DNA from: Alcaligenaceae bacterium
Lineage (GTDB): Bacteria; Pseudomonadota; Gammaproteobacteria; Burkholderiales; Burkholderiaceae_B
Direction: 5' to 3'
DNA length: 64,000 nt
NCBI GenBank assembly: GCA_013416485.1
Contig: JACCEO010000004.1
Span: forward strand, 209,329 to 273,328
Position numbers and translations under genes: made by a program
Notes under the pieces: generated by a model
What the model saw: only the letters and a program-made list of their open reading frames with translations
Told to the model about the DNA's origin: nothing
Database searches by the model: none
Part shown: positions 10,305-19,114 of the stretch, in pieces
How positions within the stretch are numbered: position 1 is the stretch's first letter
Layout of the letters: each line of letters begins with the position of its first letter

Positions 10305-11228
10305 ATGGCTTTATACGATGTTCCGGCACCCGCCAAGATCAATCTATTTTTGCATGTCGTAGGACGACGTCCGGATGGCTACCATCTGCTGGAAACCGCC
10401 TTTCGTTTTGTTGGTCTGTACGATTACTTGGATTTTGATCTGCGCCCAGATGGCCTAATACGCCGAGAAGGCGGGCTTCAAGATCTGGCTGAGCAGGACG
10501 ATCTGGTAGTCAAGGCTGCATTGGCCTTGCAGCAGGCGACTGGTACGCATCATGGAGCACAAATTAATTACCGCAAGCAGATTCCCTCGGGGGGGGGCAT
10601 GGGTGGTGGTTCTAGTAATGCCGCCAGCACGTTGATTGCGTTGAATCGCTTGTGGCAAACCGGTTTAGACCGCGCTCAGCTTATGCGCATAGGTGCTAGC
10701 CTAGGGGCTGATGTGCCTATTTTTATTTATGGTGAGCCTGCATTTGCCCAAGGAATAGGCGACAAATTTAGCCCGCTGACTTTGCCTGAGCGTGCTTATT
10801 TGGTCATTCAGCCTGCGCAGTCTGTCCCCACTGTAGGCGTTTTTTCTGATCCCGATTTGACAAGAGACTCGCCTTGCGTCAAAATGTCGGTCTTTACTGA
10901 TTGGCAAACAAATAGTTCAGCCAATAACTGGGGTAATTACACTCAGTTATTTGGTCATAACGACCTAGAGCCAGTGGTTCTTGCAAAATATCCCAAGATA
11001 CAGTCAGCCGCGACATGGTTGCAAAGTCAAGGGTTATATGTCAGAATGACAGGTTCAGGATCATGTTTTTTTGCTGAATTTGCAACGGTTCAACAAGCTA
11101 CGGTTTACGAACAGCAAATTTTTGGTAAAATAGCGCTTCGCGAAAGCGGCAGCGCGACGAAAGTTAAAAAAACTTGGGTTTGCCCAGGCTTATTTGAACA
11201 TCCGTTGCTACACTGGATACGCAGTTGA
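10305..11228 (+). CDS. ispE: 4-diphosphocytidyl-2-C-methyl-D-erythritol kinase
   Basis: GHMP-family kinase of 307 residues. It phosphorylates the 2-hydroxyl of CDP-methylerythritol with ATP in the non-mevalonate isoprenoid pathway. The N-terminus shows APAKINLFLHVVGRRPDGYH with the catalytic Lys; the ATP-binding glycine loop is PSGGGMGGGSSNAAS near residue 100; the C-terminal GHMP motif is RMTGSGSCFF. A run of eight G in the ATP-loop codons (near 10589) is a possible slippage site. It is the last coding gene before tRNA-Gln, whose 5' end begins 3 nt after its stop codon region. Confidence 0.96.
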   Translation: MALYDVPAPAKINLFLHVVGRRPDGYHLLETAFRFVGLYDYLDFDLRPDGLIRREGGLQDLAEQDDLVVKAALALQQATGTHHGAQINYRKQIPSGGGMGGGSSNAASTLIALNRLWQTGLDRAQLMRIGASLGADVPIFIYGEPAFAQGIGDKFSPLTLPERAYLVIQPAQSVPTVGVFSDPDLTRDSPCVKMSVFTDWQTNSSANNWGNYTQLFGHNDLEPVVLAKYPKIQSAATWLQSQGLYVRMTGSGSCFFAEFATVQQATVYEQQIFGKIALRESGSATKVKKTWVCPGLFEHPLLHWIRS

Positions 11229-11230
11229 AT

Positions 11231-11307
11231 TGGGGAATGGCCAAGCTGGTTAAGGCACTGGATTTTGATTCCAGCATGCGAAGGTTCGAATCCTTCTTCC
11301 CCAGCCA
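11231..11307 (+). tRNA. tRNA-Gln (anticodon TTG)
   Basis: A 77-nt cloverleaf with encoded CCA. The acceptor arm TGGGGAA (11231-11237) pairs with TTCCCCA (11297-11303), the discriminator is G, and CCA is at 11305-11307. The anticodon arm CTGGA/TCCAG encloses the loop TTTTGAT with anticodon TTG at 11265-11267, reading CAA and CAG by wobble. The T arm contains GGTTCGAATCC. It sits between ispE and prs, its usual place in betaproteobacteria. Confidence 0.97.
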
Positions 11308-11343
11308 CTTTTTCTTGCCTCTTATAGGCGCACAGTTAACGTT

Positions 11344-11386
11344 AAGCTGTTGAGTCGGCCCTATCTAGGGTGCTGGTCAACAGCTT
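11344..11386 (+). terminator. Two-tier hairpin between tRNA-Gln and prs
   Basis: AAGCTGTTGA (11344-11353) and TCAACAGCTT (11377-11386) form a perfect 10-bp stem. The loop holds a second small hairpin, CCCT...AGGG. A T-rich stretch (TTTGTTGTTT) follows, so a rho-independent terminator for tRNA-Gln is plausible; a structured prs leader is the alternative. The prs start is 37 nt downstream. Confidence 0.6.
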
Positions 11387-11422
11387 TGTTGTTTAACACT
11401 ATCAAAGTCTCTATCCATCATC

Positions 11423-12373
11423 ATGGCACATGACAGATTCATGATTTTTACCGGCACTGCCAATACAAGATTGGCAGTCGATGTGGCAAATCACCTTGAC
11501 ATGTCGTTAGGTAAAATGACAGTAGGCCGTTTCTCCGATGGCGAAGTCATGGTCGAGATCAACGAAAACGTACGCGGTCGTGATGTATTTGTCTTGCAGC
11601 CCACCTGCGCACCCACCAATGACAACCTAATGGAAATCATGGTGATGGTTGATGCCTTGCGTCGCGCTTCTGCTGGCAAAATTACCGCTGCTATTCCTTA
11701 TTTCGGTTACGCTCGTCAAGACCGCCGTCCACGTTCCGCACGGGTTTCCATTTCCGCCAAAGTTGTAGCCAATATGCTGCAAGTGGTTGGGGTTGACCGT
11801 GTGTTGACTATGGACCTGCATGCGGACCAAATCCAAGGCTTTTTCGATATTGCCGTCGATAACATCTACGCTGGCCCTATCTTGCTAGGTGATATCTGGC
11901 GTCATAACTATCAGGATTTGGTGGTTGTGTCGCCCGACATTGGTGGCGTTGTGCGTGCAAGGGCACTGGCCAAGCAGCTGGAAGCTGACCTGGCGATCAT
12001 CGATAAACGTCGCCCACGTGCGAACGTGTCTGAAGTTATGAACATCATCGGCGAAGTCGATGGACGCACCTGCATCATCATGGACGACATGGTGGATACC
12101 GCTGGTACTTTATGTAAAGCGGCTCAGGCCCTTAAAGAACGCGGCGCGGTCACGGTGTACGCTTACTGTACTCACCCGGTTTTGTCCGGTGATGCCGTGC
12201 AACGGATTACTGAATCCGAATTGGATGAATTGGTGGTTACTGACACCATACCGCTGTCTGAAGCGGCACGTGGCTGTTCCAAAATTCGCCAGTTGTCGTG
12301 TGCTTCGCTGTTGGGTGAAACCATATTGCGTATATCGAACGCCGAGTCGGTTAGTTCCTTATTCGCTGATTAA
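11423..12373 (+). CDS. prs: Ribose-phosphate pyrophosphokinase
   Basis: PRPP synthetase of 316 residues, the class I length. It transfers pyrophosphate from ATP to ribose 5-phosphate, supplying purine, pyrimidine, NAD, His and Trp synthesis. Motifs: the RFSDGE flexible-loop region, the ATP loop [10 protein letters not shown], the metal site [11 protein letters not shown], and the PRPP-binding loop ending [10 protein letters not shown]. The ATG is supported by the start of homology ([11 protein letters not shown]) although no strong ribosome site is visible. The long leader contains the hairpin at 11344-11386. Confidence 0.97.
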   Translation: MAHDRFMIFTGTANTRLAVDVANHLDMSLGKMTVGRFSDGEVMVEINENVRGRDVFVLQPTCAPTNDNLMEIMVMVDALRRASAGKITAAIPYFGYARQDRRPRSARVSISAKVVANMLQVVGVDRVLTMDLHADQIQGFFDIAVDNIYAGPILLGDIWRHNYQDLVVVSPDIGGVVRARALAKQLEADLAIIDKRRPRANVSEVMNIIGEVDGRTCIIMDDMVDTAGTLCKAAQALKERGAVTVYAYCTHPVLSGDAVQRITESELDELVVTDTIPLSEAARGCSKIRQLSCASLLGETILRISNAESVSSLFAD

Positions 12374-12384
12374 ATTTTTATCTC

Positions 12385-12410
12385 GTTGTCTGCTGGTCGC
12401 GGCAGACAAC
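12385..12410 (+). other. Hairpin between prs and rplY
   Basis: GTTGTCTGC (12385-12393) and GCAGACAAC (12402-12410) make a perfect 9-bp stem with an 8-nt loop. No T tract follows on either strand, so it is not a convincing terminator. It sits 67 nt before rplY and may be a processing or leader structure in a prs-rplY transcript. Confidence 0.5.
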
Positions 12411-12476
12411 GTCGTTGCAGCATAGACTGCATTTTCCAATTGGGTTGATATCAGCCCGTAGTTATCGGAGTTATCC

Positions 12477-13088
12477 ATGAAATTCACAGCCACTTCGCGT
12501 AGCGTTCAGGGTACGAGTGCGAGCCGCCGCCTGCGTCACGCTGGTCGCGTTCCCGCCATTGTTTATGGTGGTACAGACGTGCCCGTTACCGTCGAACTCG
12601 ACCACAACCAGATCTATCACGCTCTGCGTAAAGAAGCGTTTCACGCCTCTATCCTGACGATGGAACTCGAAGGAACATCACAGCAGGTTCTGTTGCGTGC
12701 AGTGCAGTGGCACCCGTACAAGCAGCAAGTTCTGCACGTTGACTTCCAGCGCGTATTGGCTTCACAAGCCATTACGACCAAAGTGCCTTTGCACTTCTTG
12801 AACGGTGACGAGTCGCCAGCAGTTAAACTAAGCCGTCAGGTGATTAGCCACGTTCAAACAGATCTGGAAATCACTTGCTTGCCAGCCAACTTGCCACAAG
12901 GTATTGAAGTTGACCTGGGCCAAATGGTTGCTAACGCCAACGTACACTTGCAAGACGTAACTATGCCTAAGGGCGTGGTTTACGCTGGCATAGAGGCTAA
13001 CCCTGTCCTGGCAGCTGCGCTGTCGCTGGGCGGTGCTACTGTTGCCGGTAGCGACGAGGCAGCAGGCGACGAGGCAGCAGCCGAGTAA
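12477..13088 (+). CDS. rplY: 50S ribosomal protein L25, general stress protein Ctc form
   Basis: Protein of 203 residues, which is the long TL5/CTC form: an N-terminal 5S-rRNA-binding L25 domain (about residues 1-90) and a C-terminal beta domain. The start MKFTATSR and the motif RRLRHAGRVPAIVYGG are typical. The tail is acidic and Ala-rich (SDEAAGDEAAAE). It binds 5S rRNA in the large subunit. The order prs-rplY-pth is the standard neighbourhood, and a strong terminator follows at 13152. Confidence 0.96.
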   Translation: MKFTATSRSVQGTSASRRLRHAGRVPAIVYGGTDVPVTVELDHNQIYHALRKEAFHASILTMELEGTSQQVLLRAVQWHPYKQQVLHVDFQRVLASQAITTKVPLHFLNGDESPAVKLSRQVISHVQTDLEITCLPANLPQGIEVDLGQMVANANVHLQDVTMPKGVVYAGIEANPVLAAALSLGGATVAGSDEAAGDEAAAE

Positions 13089-13151
13089 ATCCAGGCACTA
13101 TCTTTTGGACTGGGTGGCTTCTACAGCTGCCCAACCACAATGTAGCCGGGC

Positions 13152-13189
13152 AAACCCCTGTTTCAGCGTATGCTGGCAGGGGTTTCGCT
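13152..13189 (+). terminator. Rho-independent terminator after rplY
   Basis: AAACCCCTG (13152-13160) pairs with CAGGGGTTT (13177-13185); the loop contains a nested CAGC/GCTG stem. A T-containing tail (CGCTTTAT) follows. The stem also excludes an ATG at 13170 as a realistic start for pth. Confidence 0.75.
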
Positions 13190-13208
13190 TTATCCGATGG
13201 AAGTTTGC

Positions 13209-13805
13209 ATGACCACACCGATACGTCTGATTATAGGTTTGGGTAATCCAGGCCTGCAGTATGAAACCACACGTCACAATGCCGGTTTCTGGCTGGCCGA
13301 TCATCTTGCTGACGACTTCAACACCAGCTTCACACTAGAAAAACCCTTTTCTGCCTGGGTAGCTAAAGGGCGCCATCAAGGCGAGGCGATTATTCTGGCC
13401 AAGCCGACCACCTATATGAATCGCTCAGGGCAAGCTGCTGGCGCACTCATGCGGTTTTATAAGCTAGTTCCCGAACAAGTCCTGGTGCTACACGACGAAT
13501 TAGATTTGCTACCAGGCCAAGCCAAGCTGAAACAAGGCGGTGGCCACGCAGGGCATAATGGTTTGCGTGATATTCAAAGCGCCTTTTCCAGTCCCGCCTT
13601 TTGGCGTTTGCGTTTGGGCATAGGCCACCCTAGGACCTTGGGTCTGCAGCAAGACGTGGCCGCTTTTGTCTTGAATCAACCACGACGCGACGAACTGAAA
13701 GACATCGAAGCGGTTATAGACCGTTGTCGTGCCATTACCCCAGCCTTGCTGGATGGCAAGTTTGACCAGGCAATTAGCCAGTTACATGGTGGTAATAGTG
13801 GCTAA
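13209..13805 (+). CDS. pth: Peptidyl-tRNA hydrolase
   Basis: Pth of 198 residues. It hydrolyses the ester of peptidyl-tRNA dropped from ribosomes. The N-terminus reads [20 protein letters not shown] with the catalytic His23; [24 protein letters not shown] and [12 protein letters not shown] follow, all conserved. I start it at ATG 13209, preceded by GGAAG and directly followed by the family N-terminus; the upstream ATG at 13170 falls in the rplY terminator loop. The 3' end overlaps the next gene by about 20 bp. Confidence 0.95.
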   Translation: MTTPIRLIIGLGNPGLQYETTRHNAGFWLADHLADDFNTSFTLEKPFSAWVAKGRHQGEAIILAKPTTYMNRSGQAAGALMRFYKLVPEQVLVLHDELDLLPGQAKLKQGGGHAGHNGLRDIQSAFSSPAFWRLRLGIGHPRTLGLQQDVAAFVLNQPRRDELKDIEAVIDRCRAITPALLDGKFDQAISQLHGGNSG

Positions 13806-14568
13806 AACCCATATAAATACAACGCGTTTTCGTAGTGAGCTGACCGATTTTGTTGGTTTTCTAAAGCGGCCTACGCTAGGCCCACGTACGCCTGGTCGGC
13901 GTGCTGGGTCAAGTGTTAGCGTTGATTGGCTACCCGGCGTATCCATTACGCGGTTGTTGCAGTGGGCTGGCTTCCTATGGGCGCTAAATCTAGTGTTCCT
14001 GGGGCCTATTGCTGTCATGGCAGCTGGGGCCGGTGGTGCGCAGCACCGATTAAACTTATCAGCGATTCCCTGGATGATGGCCTTGCTATGGGCACCTCTG
14101 GTTGAAGAGCTGGTCTTTCGTTATAGTTTGCGTCGCTTAGCACATGTATTGTGGTTATTGCCAGCCGGGATAGTCGTGATGCTGAACGGGCCAGGGTGGT
14201 CTACTGGATTATTGCTATTGGCCGTGTTGTTAATGTGTTGGCGTCCAAAAGCTAGCCGTCCCTTGGTACAGCGGCAAGGAAAAACCTGGCGTATGTTATT
14301 GAATTACCGGCGCCTATTTCCTTGGGTGTTTCATGGGGCATCATTGGCATTTGCAGGGGTGCACTTAGTAAACTTCAATTTGCACCAAATGGCTTGGTGG
14401 TTGATGCCGTTATTAGTGTTGCCGCAATGGTTGACCGGTTTGGTGCTGGGTTGGTTACGTGTACGGCGTGGTATCGGGGCTGCGGTGCTATTGCATGCCA
14501 TCTTTAATGGTGGCCCTTTGTTGGTTGTATGGATGATATTGCGTTTGAATCCAGGCATAGTCAGCTAA
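13786..14568 (+). CDS. CPBP-family intramembrane metalloprotease homologue
   Basis: Membrane protein of 260 residues with about six hydrophobic segments. It carries the three CPBP (CAAX protease and bacteriocin-processing / Rce1-like) motifs: EE at 107-108 with Arg112 ([11 protein letters not shown]), a histidine in FAGVH (His193), and HAIFN (His237 and Asn241). These residues bind the catalytic metal in Rce1-type proteases, so the active site looks intact. Substrate unknown. Starts considered: ATG 13786 (used here, overlapping pth by 20 bp) or GTG 13798. It sits between pth and ychF, which are often adjacent, and overlap with pth suggests coupling. Confidence 0.8.
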   Translation: MVVIVAKTHINTTRFRSELTDFVGFLKRPTLGPRTPGRRAGSSVSVDWLPGVSITRLLQWAGFLWALNLVFLGPIAVMAAGAGGAQHRLNLSAIPWMMALLWAPLVEELVFRYSLRRLAHVLWLLPAGIVVMLNGPGWSTGLLLLAVLLMCWRPKASRPLVQRQGKTWRMLLNYRRLFPWVFHGASLAFAGVHLVNFNLHQMAWWLMPLLVLPQWLTGLVLGWLRVRRGIGAAVLLHAIFNGGPLLVVWMILRLNPGIVS

Positions 14569-14646
14569 TATCACACGCGGTTGGGGTAGGTCCGGAGCAC
14601 ATTCCAGCCTACAATACTTTTTAATTTTTTTATTATCAGGACAATC

Positions 14647-15738
14647 ATGGCTTTGCAATGTGGCATTGTTGGTTTACCCAACGTCGGCAAATCAACTCTT
14701 TTTAACGCCTTGACCAAGGCCGGTATTGCCGCCGAGAACTATCCCTTCTGCACCATAGAGCCCAACGTGGGCGTGGTCGAAGTACCTGACCCTCGTCTGG
14801 ATGCTTTGGCCGAGATCGTCCAGCCTCAGCGTGTATTGCCTGCGGTGGTCGAGTTTGTAGACATTGCGGGCTTGGTCGCCGGTGCCTCTAAGGGTGAAGG
14901 CCTAGGTAACCAGTTTTTGGCTAACATCCGTGAAACTGATGCTATCGTTCACGTAGTACGTTGCTTCATTGATGAAAACGTGGTGCACGTTGCGGGCAAA
15001 ATAGATCCCATTTCTGATATCGAAGTTATCAACACTGAATTGGCCCTAGCGGATTTGGGTTCTGCTGAAAAAGCCTTGCACCGTAATCAGAAGTTGGCCC
15101 GTTCAGGTGATAAAGAAGCCATCAAGATTGTTGCCGTGCTTGAAAAGCTAATACCATTACTGGATCAGGCACGCCCAATACGCTCGCTGGATCTGGACGA
15201 AGACGAACTTGCCCTGATCAAAACTTATTGCTTTATTACAGCTAAACCAGCCATGTATGTCGCTAACGTCAAGGAGGACGGCTTTACCGACAACCCCATG
15301 CTGGAAACGGTACAAAATTACGCCAAGCAAGAAAATGCCCCTTGCGTAGCAGTATGTGCTGCGGTTGAAGCCGATATCGCTGACCTGGATGACGAGGATA
15401 AAGAGGTTTTCTTGGCCGATATTGGTATGGAAGAACCCGGTTTGAACCGTGTTATTCGTGCCGGCTATGAATTGCTAGGGCTACAAACCTACTTCACCGC
15501 TGGTGTGAAAGAAGTACGTGCTTGGACCATCAAAGTAGGCGACTTGGCACCTCAAGCGGCTGGTGTCATACACACTGATTTCGAACGTGGCTTTATTCGT
15601 GCTCAAACCATCGCGTTTGAAGACTTCATTGCCTATAAAGGCGAGCAGGGCGCTAAAGAAGCCGGCAAGCAACGCGCCGAAGGTAAAGAGTACGTTGTAA
15701 AAGACGGCGACGTGCTGAACTTCTTGTTTAACGTCTAA
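14647..15738 (+). CDS. ychF: Redox-regulated GTPase/ATPase YchF
   Basis: Obg-HflX family P-loop NTPase of 363 residues, full length. Motifs: Walker [12 protein letters not shown] near residue 8, the [11 protein letters not shown] switch segment, the G3 motif [20 protein letters not shown], and the C-terminal TGS domain ending [12 protein letters not shown]. It binds ATP in preference to GTP and associates with ribosomes; in E. coli it restrains the oxidative stress response. It ends 6 bp from the convergent livF with no terminator-like hairpin between. Confidence 0.96.
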   Translation: MALQCGIVGLPNVGKSTLFNALTKAGIAAENYPFCTIEPNVGVVEVPDPRLDALAEIVQPQRVLPAVVEFVDIAGLVAGASKGEGLGNQFLANIRETDAIVHVVRCFIDENVVHVAGKIDPISDIEVINTELALADLGSAEKALHRNQKLARSGDKEAIKIVAVLEKLIPLLDQARPIRSLDLDEDELALIKTYCFITAKPAMYVANVKEDGFTDNPMLETVQNYAKQENAPCVAVCAAVEADIADLDDEDKEVFLADIGMEEPGLNRVIRAGYELLGLQTYFTAGVKEVRAWTIKVGDLAPQAAGVIHTDFERGFIRAQTIAFEDFIAYKGEQGAKEAGKQRAEGKEYVVKDGDVLNFLFNV

Positions 15739-15744
15739 GGGTAT

Positions 15745-16458
15745 TTATTCCTTAGAGCCCACCACCCCCAGCCATTTATCTAGCAATGCTTGATCATTTG
15801 CTAGTTCTTGGCTGGTTCCTTGGTACGCAATCTGCCCGCGTTCCAGGATCATCGCTTGACGTGTCATGGGCAGTATCTGCTGGGCATGTTGTTCAACCAG
15901 AATAAACGTCATGCTGCCTTCCTGCACTAAGCTGTGTATGGTGTGCAGCAGCTCCTGGGCAATCAGGGGTGCTAAGCCCTCTAGGGGTTCATCTAGCAGT
16001 AATAAGTGGGGATTCAACATTAACGCGCGGCCCATCGCCAGCATTTGTTGTTCGCCCCCGGAAAGTTGGTTACCCATACTGCGGCGACGTTCGCGCAAGC
16101 GTGGGAAGGTGGTATACACGCGCTCTAGTGTCCAGTGACCAGGTCTGGCGGTGACGGTTAGGTTTTCCTCTAGCGTCAGCGATGGGAAAACATCACGCTC
16201 CTGAGGGACCCAGCCTAGGCCTGCATGGGCTCGTTTGTGGCTGGGAACGTGAGCAAGGTCCTTACCTTGAAACTGTATACGACCTTGGGTTTGTTGGGTA
16301 GCACCCATTAAGGTGGCGAGTAGAGTGGTTTTGCCCATGCCATTGCGCCCCAGCAGCGCTAGGCTGTCGTCATGCGCTAATGTAAAGGATATCCCTTCCA
16401 ATACTGTGGCATCGCCGTAGCCGGCCCATACGTCGTCCAGGCGTAGTAATTCAGTCAT
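15745..16458 (-). CDS. livF: Branched-chain-type ABC transporter ATP-binding protein LivF
   Basis: ATPase of 237 residues. Walker A is LLGRNGMGKTTLL, the signature is LSGGEQQMLAMGRAL, and Walker B is LLLLDEPLEGLAP, which is the typical LivF form. Start is MTELLRLDD at 16458, overlapping the last 8 bp of livG; longer upstream reading would run into livG and lacks homology. It is the last gene of the minus-strand unit that begins at 22751. Confidence 0.93.
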   Translation of the reverse strand: MTELLRLDDVWAGYGDATVLEGISFTLAHDDSLALLGRNGMGKTTLLATLMGATQQTQGRIQFQGKDLAHVPSHKRAHAGLGWVPQERDVFPSLTLEENLTVTARPGHWTLERVYTTFPRLRERRRSMGNQLSGGEQQMLAMGRALMLNPHLLLLDEPLEGLAPLIAQELLHTIHSLVQEGSMTFILVEQHAQQILPMTRQAMILERGQIAYQGTSQELANDQALLDKWLGVVGSKE

Positions 16459-17203
16459 GAGTGGCTTCGCCCAGATAAATGTCTTTGACGCGTTGGTTGT
16501 TGGCAATGGCATCTGGCGTGTCTTCAACCAAGAGAGCACCGTTGACCAGCACCGAGATGCGTTGGGCGAAACGGAAGACCAAATTCATATCGTGTTCTAT
16601 TAGCAAAATAGTGATGTCTTCAGGCAGGCGGGCTATGGTGTCAAACAGCTCGCGGCTTTCATTACTGGGAACACCTGCGGTAGGTTCGTCCAATAACAGT
16701 ACTTTTGGTTGGGATGCAAGGGCCAGTGCAATTTCCACTAGGCGCTGGCGCCCATACGCCAGGGAGTGGGTTTTGCTGTAGGCCACATCCAGTAGTTTCA
16801 AGCTGTCTAACAGTTGGGCGGCTTCGTCAGTGGCTGCCGTATAGGCACCTACAGGTCGCCACCATTTGGCGCCCAAACCTAGGCGTTCACAGACAGCCAA
16901 GGTAACGGACTCCAGGATGGTTAAATCGGGGAACAGTTGATTGATTTGAAACGTACGCGCCAGGCCGTATTTGCAACGCTGGTACTGGGCCATAGCGGTA
17001 ATATCCTGGCCGTTCAATAATACGCTGCCTGTGGTGGGTGCCAGAACACCGGTCAACAGGTTGATCAAGGTGGTTTTGCCTGCGCCGTTAGGGCCTATCA
17101 GGGCGTGGCGGGCACCAGAGGCGATATTCAGACTGATATTATTAATGACTAATAATCCGCCAAATTTCTTGACTAAATTATGAGTTTGTAATGCGTAGCT
17201 CAT
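16451..17203 (-). CDS. livG: Branched-chain-type ABC transporter ATP-binding protein LivG
   Basis: ATPase of 250 residues. Walker A is GPNGAGKTTLINLLTG; the LivG-type insert (RTFQINQLFPDLTILESV) follows. The signature helix is unusual: LAYGRQRLVEIALAL, with AYG in place of the usual SYG. Walker B is LLLDEPTAGVPSNES and the H-loop is LIEHDMNLVF. It overlaps livM by 4 bp and livF by 8 bp, so all three are translationally coupled. Confidence 0.93.
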   Translation of the reverse strand: MSYALQTHNLVKKFGGLLVINNISLNIASGARHALIGPNGAGKTTLINLLTGVLAPTTGSVLLNGQDITAMAQYQRCKYGLARTFQINQLFPDLTILESVTLAVCERLGLGAKWWRPVGAYTAATDEAAQLLDSLKLLDVAYSKTHSLAYGRQRLVEIALALASQPKVLLLDEPTAGVPSNESRELFDTIARLPEDITILLIEHDMNLVFRFAQRISVLVNGALLVEDTPDAIANNQRVKDIYLGEATHD

Positions 17204-18252
17204 AGCGGACCTTTACTGCGTACAGGGGTGGCAGCTGAACCCTTGAAAACTGAACATAGCCTATTTAGACCGCCCATAATACCGCCACGTGCAAACAACA
17301 CGACGATAACCAGCACCAAGCCCAGCCAGAACTTCCAGTACTGCGGATTAATGTCAGATAACAGGGTTTGGGCCATCACGAAAGCGATACTGCCTAGTAG
17401 CGCGCCATACAGACTACCTGTGCCGCCTAGCACCAGGATTAGTAGTAATTCAGCCGAGCGTTGGAAACTGAATACGTCTACGGCGACGAACTGGGTGGTT
17501 TGGGTTAACAAGGCCCCCGCTACTCCGGCATAGGCAGCACCTATGGTGTAGATCAAGATTAGGCGGCGCTTGATGGGTACCCCCAGTGCCGATACGCGTA
17601 AGTGGTTTTGTTGCATACCGCGCAGGCTTAGGCCCAATGGAGAATGGACTAAACGCCTAGCCAGCCAAAATAGTAGGAGTAGTATGACGACGCTATAGAT
17701 ATAGCCTGTGCGCCCGTGCATGTCGAAGTGGAATATCCCTAAGACAGCCTGCATCTGGATGCCGGATAAACCATCGACGCCACCGGTATAACGGGTTAGC
17801 TTGTTGGCCAGCTCAAGCAGCATTAACGATATGCCAAGGGTGACCATTAAACGGCTCAAGTCCGAGCCTCGTAGCAGTAAAAAACTGCTTATCCAGCCCA
17901 ATAAGGACGCGGTGATGGCGGCAGCCAACAAGCCAGTAATGGGATCGCCTATGCCGTGGGTAGCTAGTAAACCTGCGGTATACGCACCTATGCCAAAAAA
18001 AGCGGCATGTCCTAAAGACACTATGCCTGCATAGCCCAGTATCAAATCCAATGACAAAGCAAACAGTGCCAGAATGGCAATGTGGCTAAGCAGAAATAAG
18101 TTATCTGGGAAGACATACCAAGCCAGTATAGGTAGCAACCAGAAGGCCCACTCCATCGTGCGCCAGCGCGCGCCGTGGCGCATAGGCAGCGGGTCATAAC
18201 GGCAGGCGGCCATTAGTGGGGCTGGTGGCGTGGGTATTGGTATTTTGTGCAT
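17200..18252 (-). CDS. livM: Branched-chain-type ABC transporter permease LivM
   Basis: Integral membrane permease of 350 residues with about ten hydrophobic segments. It has the LivM hallmarks: ALDLILGYAGIVSLGHAAFFGIGAY near the N-terminus (split here as SLDLILGYAG and SLGHAAFFGIG), the RRLILIYTIGAAYAGVAGAL coupling region, and VLGGTGSLYGALLGS. The start region is Pro-rich and cytoplasmic. It sits 4 bp after livH. Confidence 0.93.
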   Translation of the reverse strand: MHKIPIPTPPAPLMAACRYDPLPMRHGARWRTMEWAFWLLPILAWYVFPDNLFLLSHIAILALFALSLDLILGYAGIVSLGHAAFFGIGAYTAGLLATHGIGDPITGLLAAAITASLLGWISSFLLLRGSDLSRLMVTLGISLMLLELANKLTRYTGGVDGLSGIQMQAVLGIFHFDMHGRTGYIYSVVILLLLFWLARRLVHSPLGLSLRGMQQNHLRVSALGVPIKRRLILIYTIGAAYAGVAGALLTQTTQFVAVDVFSFQRSAELLLILVLGGTGSLYGALLGSIAFVMAQTLLSDINPQYWKFWLGLVLVIVVLFARGGIMGGLNRLCSVFKGSAATPVRSKGPL

Positions 18253-18256
18253 GAGG

Positions 18257-19114
18257 TTAACGGGCCGGGTTACGCCCGAACAAACCTTGGGGACGCAGGA
18301 TCAATGTGCCTATCATGACGGCATAAATAACAAAGGACCCCACCTGGGGCATATAGTATTTTCCGGCCACATCGGCAACACCCAAAAAAACGGCTGCAAC
18401 TAGCGATCCCATGATACTGCCGCTACCACCGACCACGACTACGATCAGGAAATAGATCAAGTATTTCATCGGGAACTCGGGGTCCAAGCCAAGCAGCTCT
18501 ACCCCTAAGGCGCCACCCAGGCCAGCCAGCGCAGAGCCCAGGGCAAAGGTCAGACTAAATATGCGGTCTACATTGATACCCATGCCACGGGCTGTACTTT
18601 GCTTATCGACAGCTGCTCGTAATTGACCACCAAACCGCGTATGTACAACCGTCCATTGCAGTAGTATGGCAATAAGCAGGCCTAACACGATAAGAAACAG
18701 GCGGTATATCCCCATATCCAGTCCAGGCCAATTGATTTGGCCTTGTAGAAATAAGGGGAGTTGCAAAGGCTGTTGCTGGGCACCAAAGGCGTAGTGGGCA
18801 GCGGCTATGGCCATAAAGACCAGACCTACAGAAAGCAGGATCTGATCCAAAGGGCTAGCACGGTATAAACGTCGGTACAGACTGCGCTCTAAAAGCAAGC
18901 CCAACAAAGCGGACACAATGATCACAATAGGCAGGGTGGCCAAGAACGGTACGCCCCAGCGGTTAAGCAATACAACAGAGATATAACCGCCCAGCATGGC
19001 AAGCGCGCCATGTGCCAGGTTCACAAAGTTCATCAAGCCCAAGGTGACAGACAGGCCTACGCTGATAAGAAACAGCAACATGCCCGAAGCGATGCCATCG
19101 AAAATAATGGTCAT
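18257..19114 (-). CDS. livH: Branched-chain-type ABC transporter permease LivH
   Basis: Permease of 285 residues with about eight membrane segments. Conserved features are SVTLGLMNFVNLAHGALAMLG near the N-terminus and the C-terminal YFLIVVVVGGSGSIMGSL loop, the LivH counterpart of the LivM coupling sequence. Its start codon overlaps the final base of the binding-protein gene at 19114. Confidence 0.93.
   Translation of the reverse strand: MTIIFDGIASGMLLFLISVGLSVTLGLMNFVNLAHGALAMLGGYISVVLLNRWGVPFLATLPIVIIVSALLGLLLERSLYRRLYRASPLDQILLSVGLVFMAIAAAHYAFGAQQQPLQLPLFLQGQINWPGLDMGIYRLFLIVLGLLIAILLQWTVVHTRFGGQLRAAVDKQSTARGMGINVDRIFSLTFALGSALAGLGGALGVELLGLDPEFPMKYLIYFLIVVVVGGSGSIMGSLVAAVFLGVADVAGKYYMPQVGSFVIYAVMIGTLILRPQGLFGRNPAR

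Noticed and set aside
11105..11308. Antisense open frame over tRNA-Gln starting MAGEEGFEPSHAG
   Set aside because: This peptide is the well-known spurious translation of the reverse strand of a tRNA gene; the tRNA cloverleaf explains the sequence.
12385..12410. Hairpin after prs as a rho-independent terminator
   Set aside because: No T run follows on either strand, so I list it only as a structure.
13170..13208. Upstream start for pth at ATG 13170
   Set aside because: The ATG falls inside the loop of the rplY terminator and would add 13 residues with no similarity to Pth.
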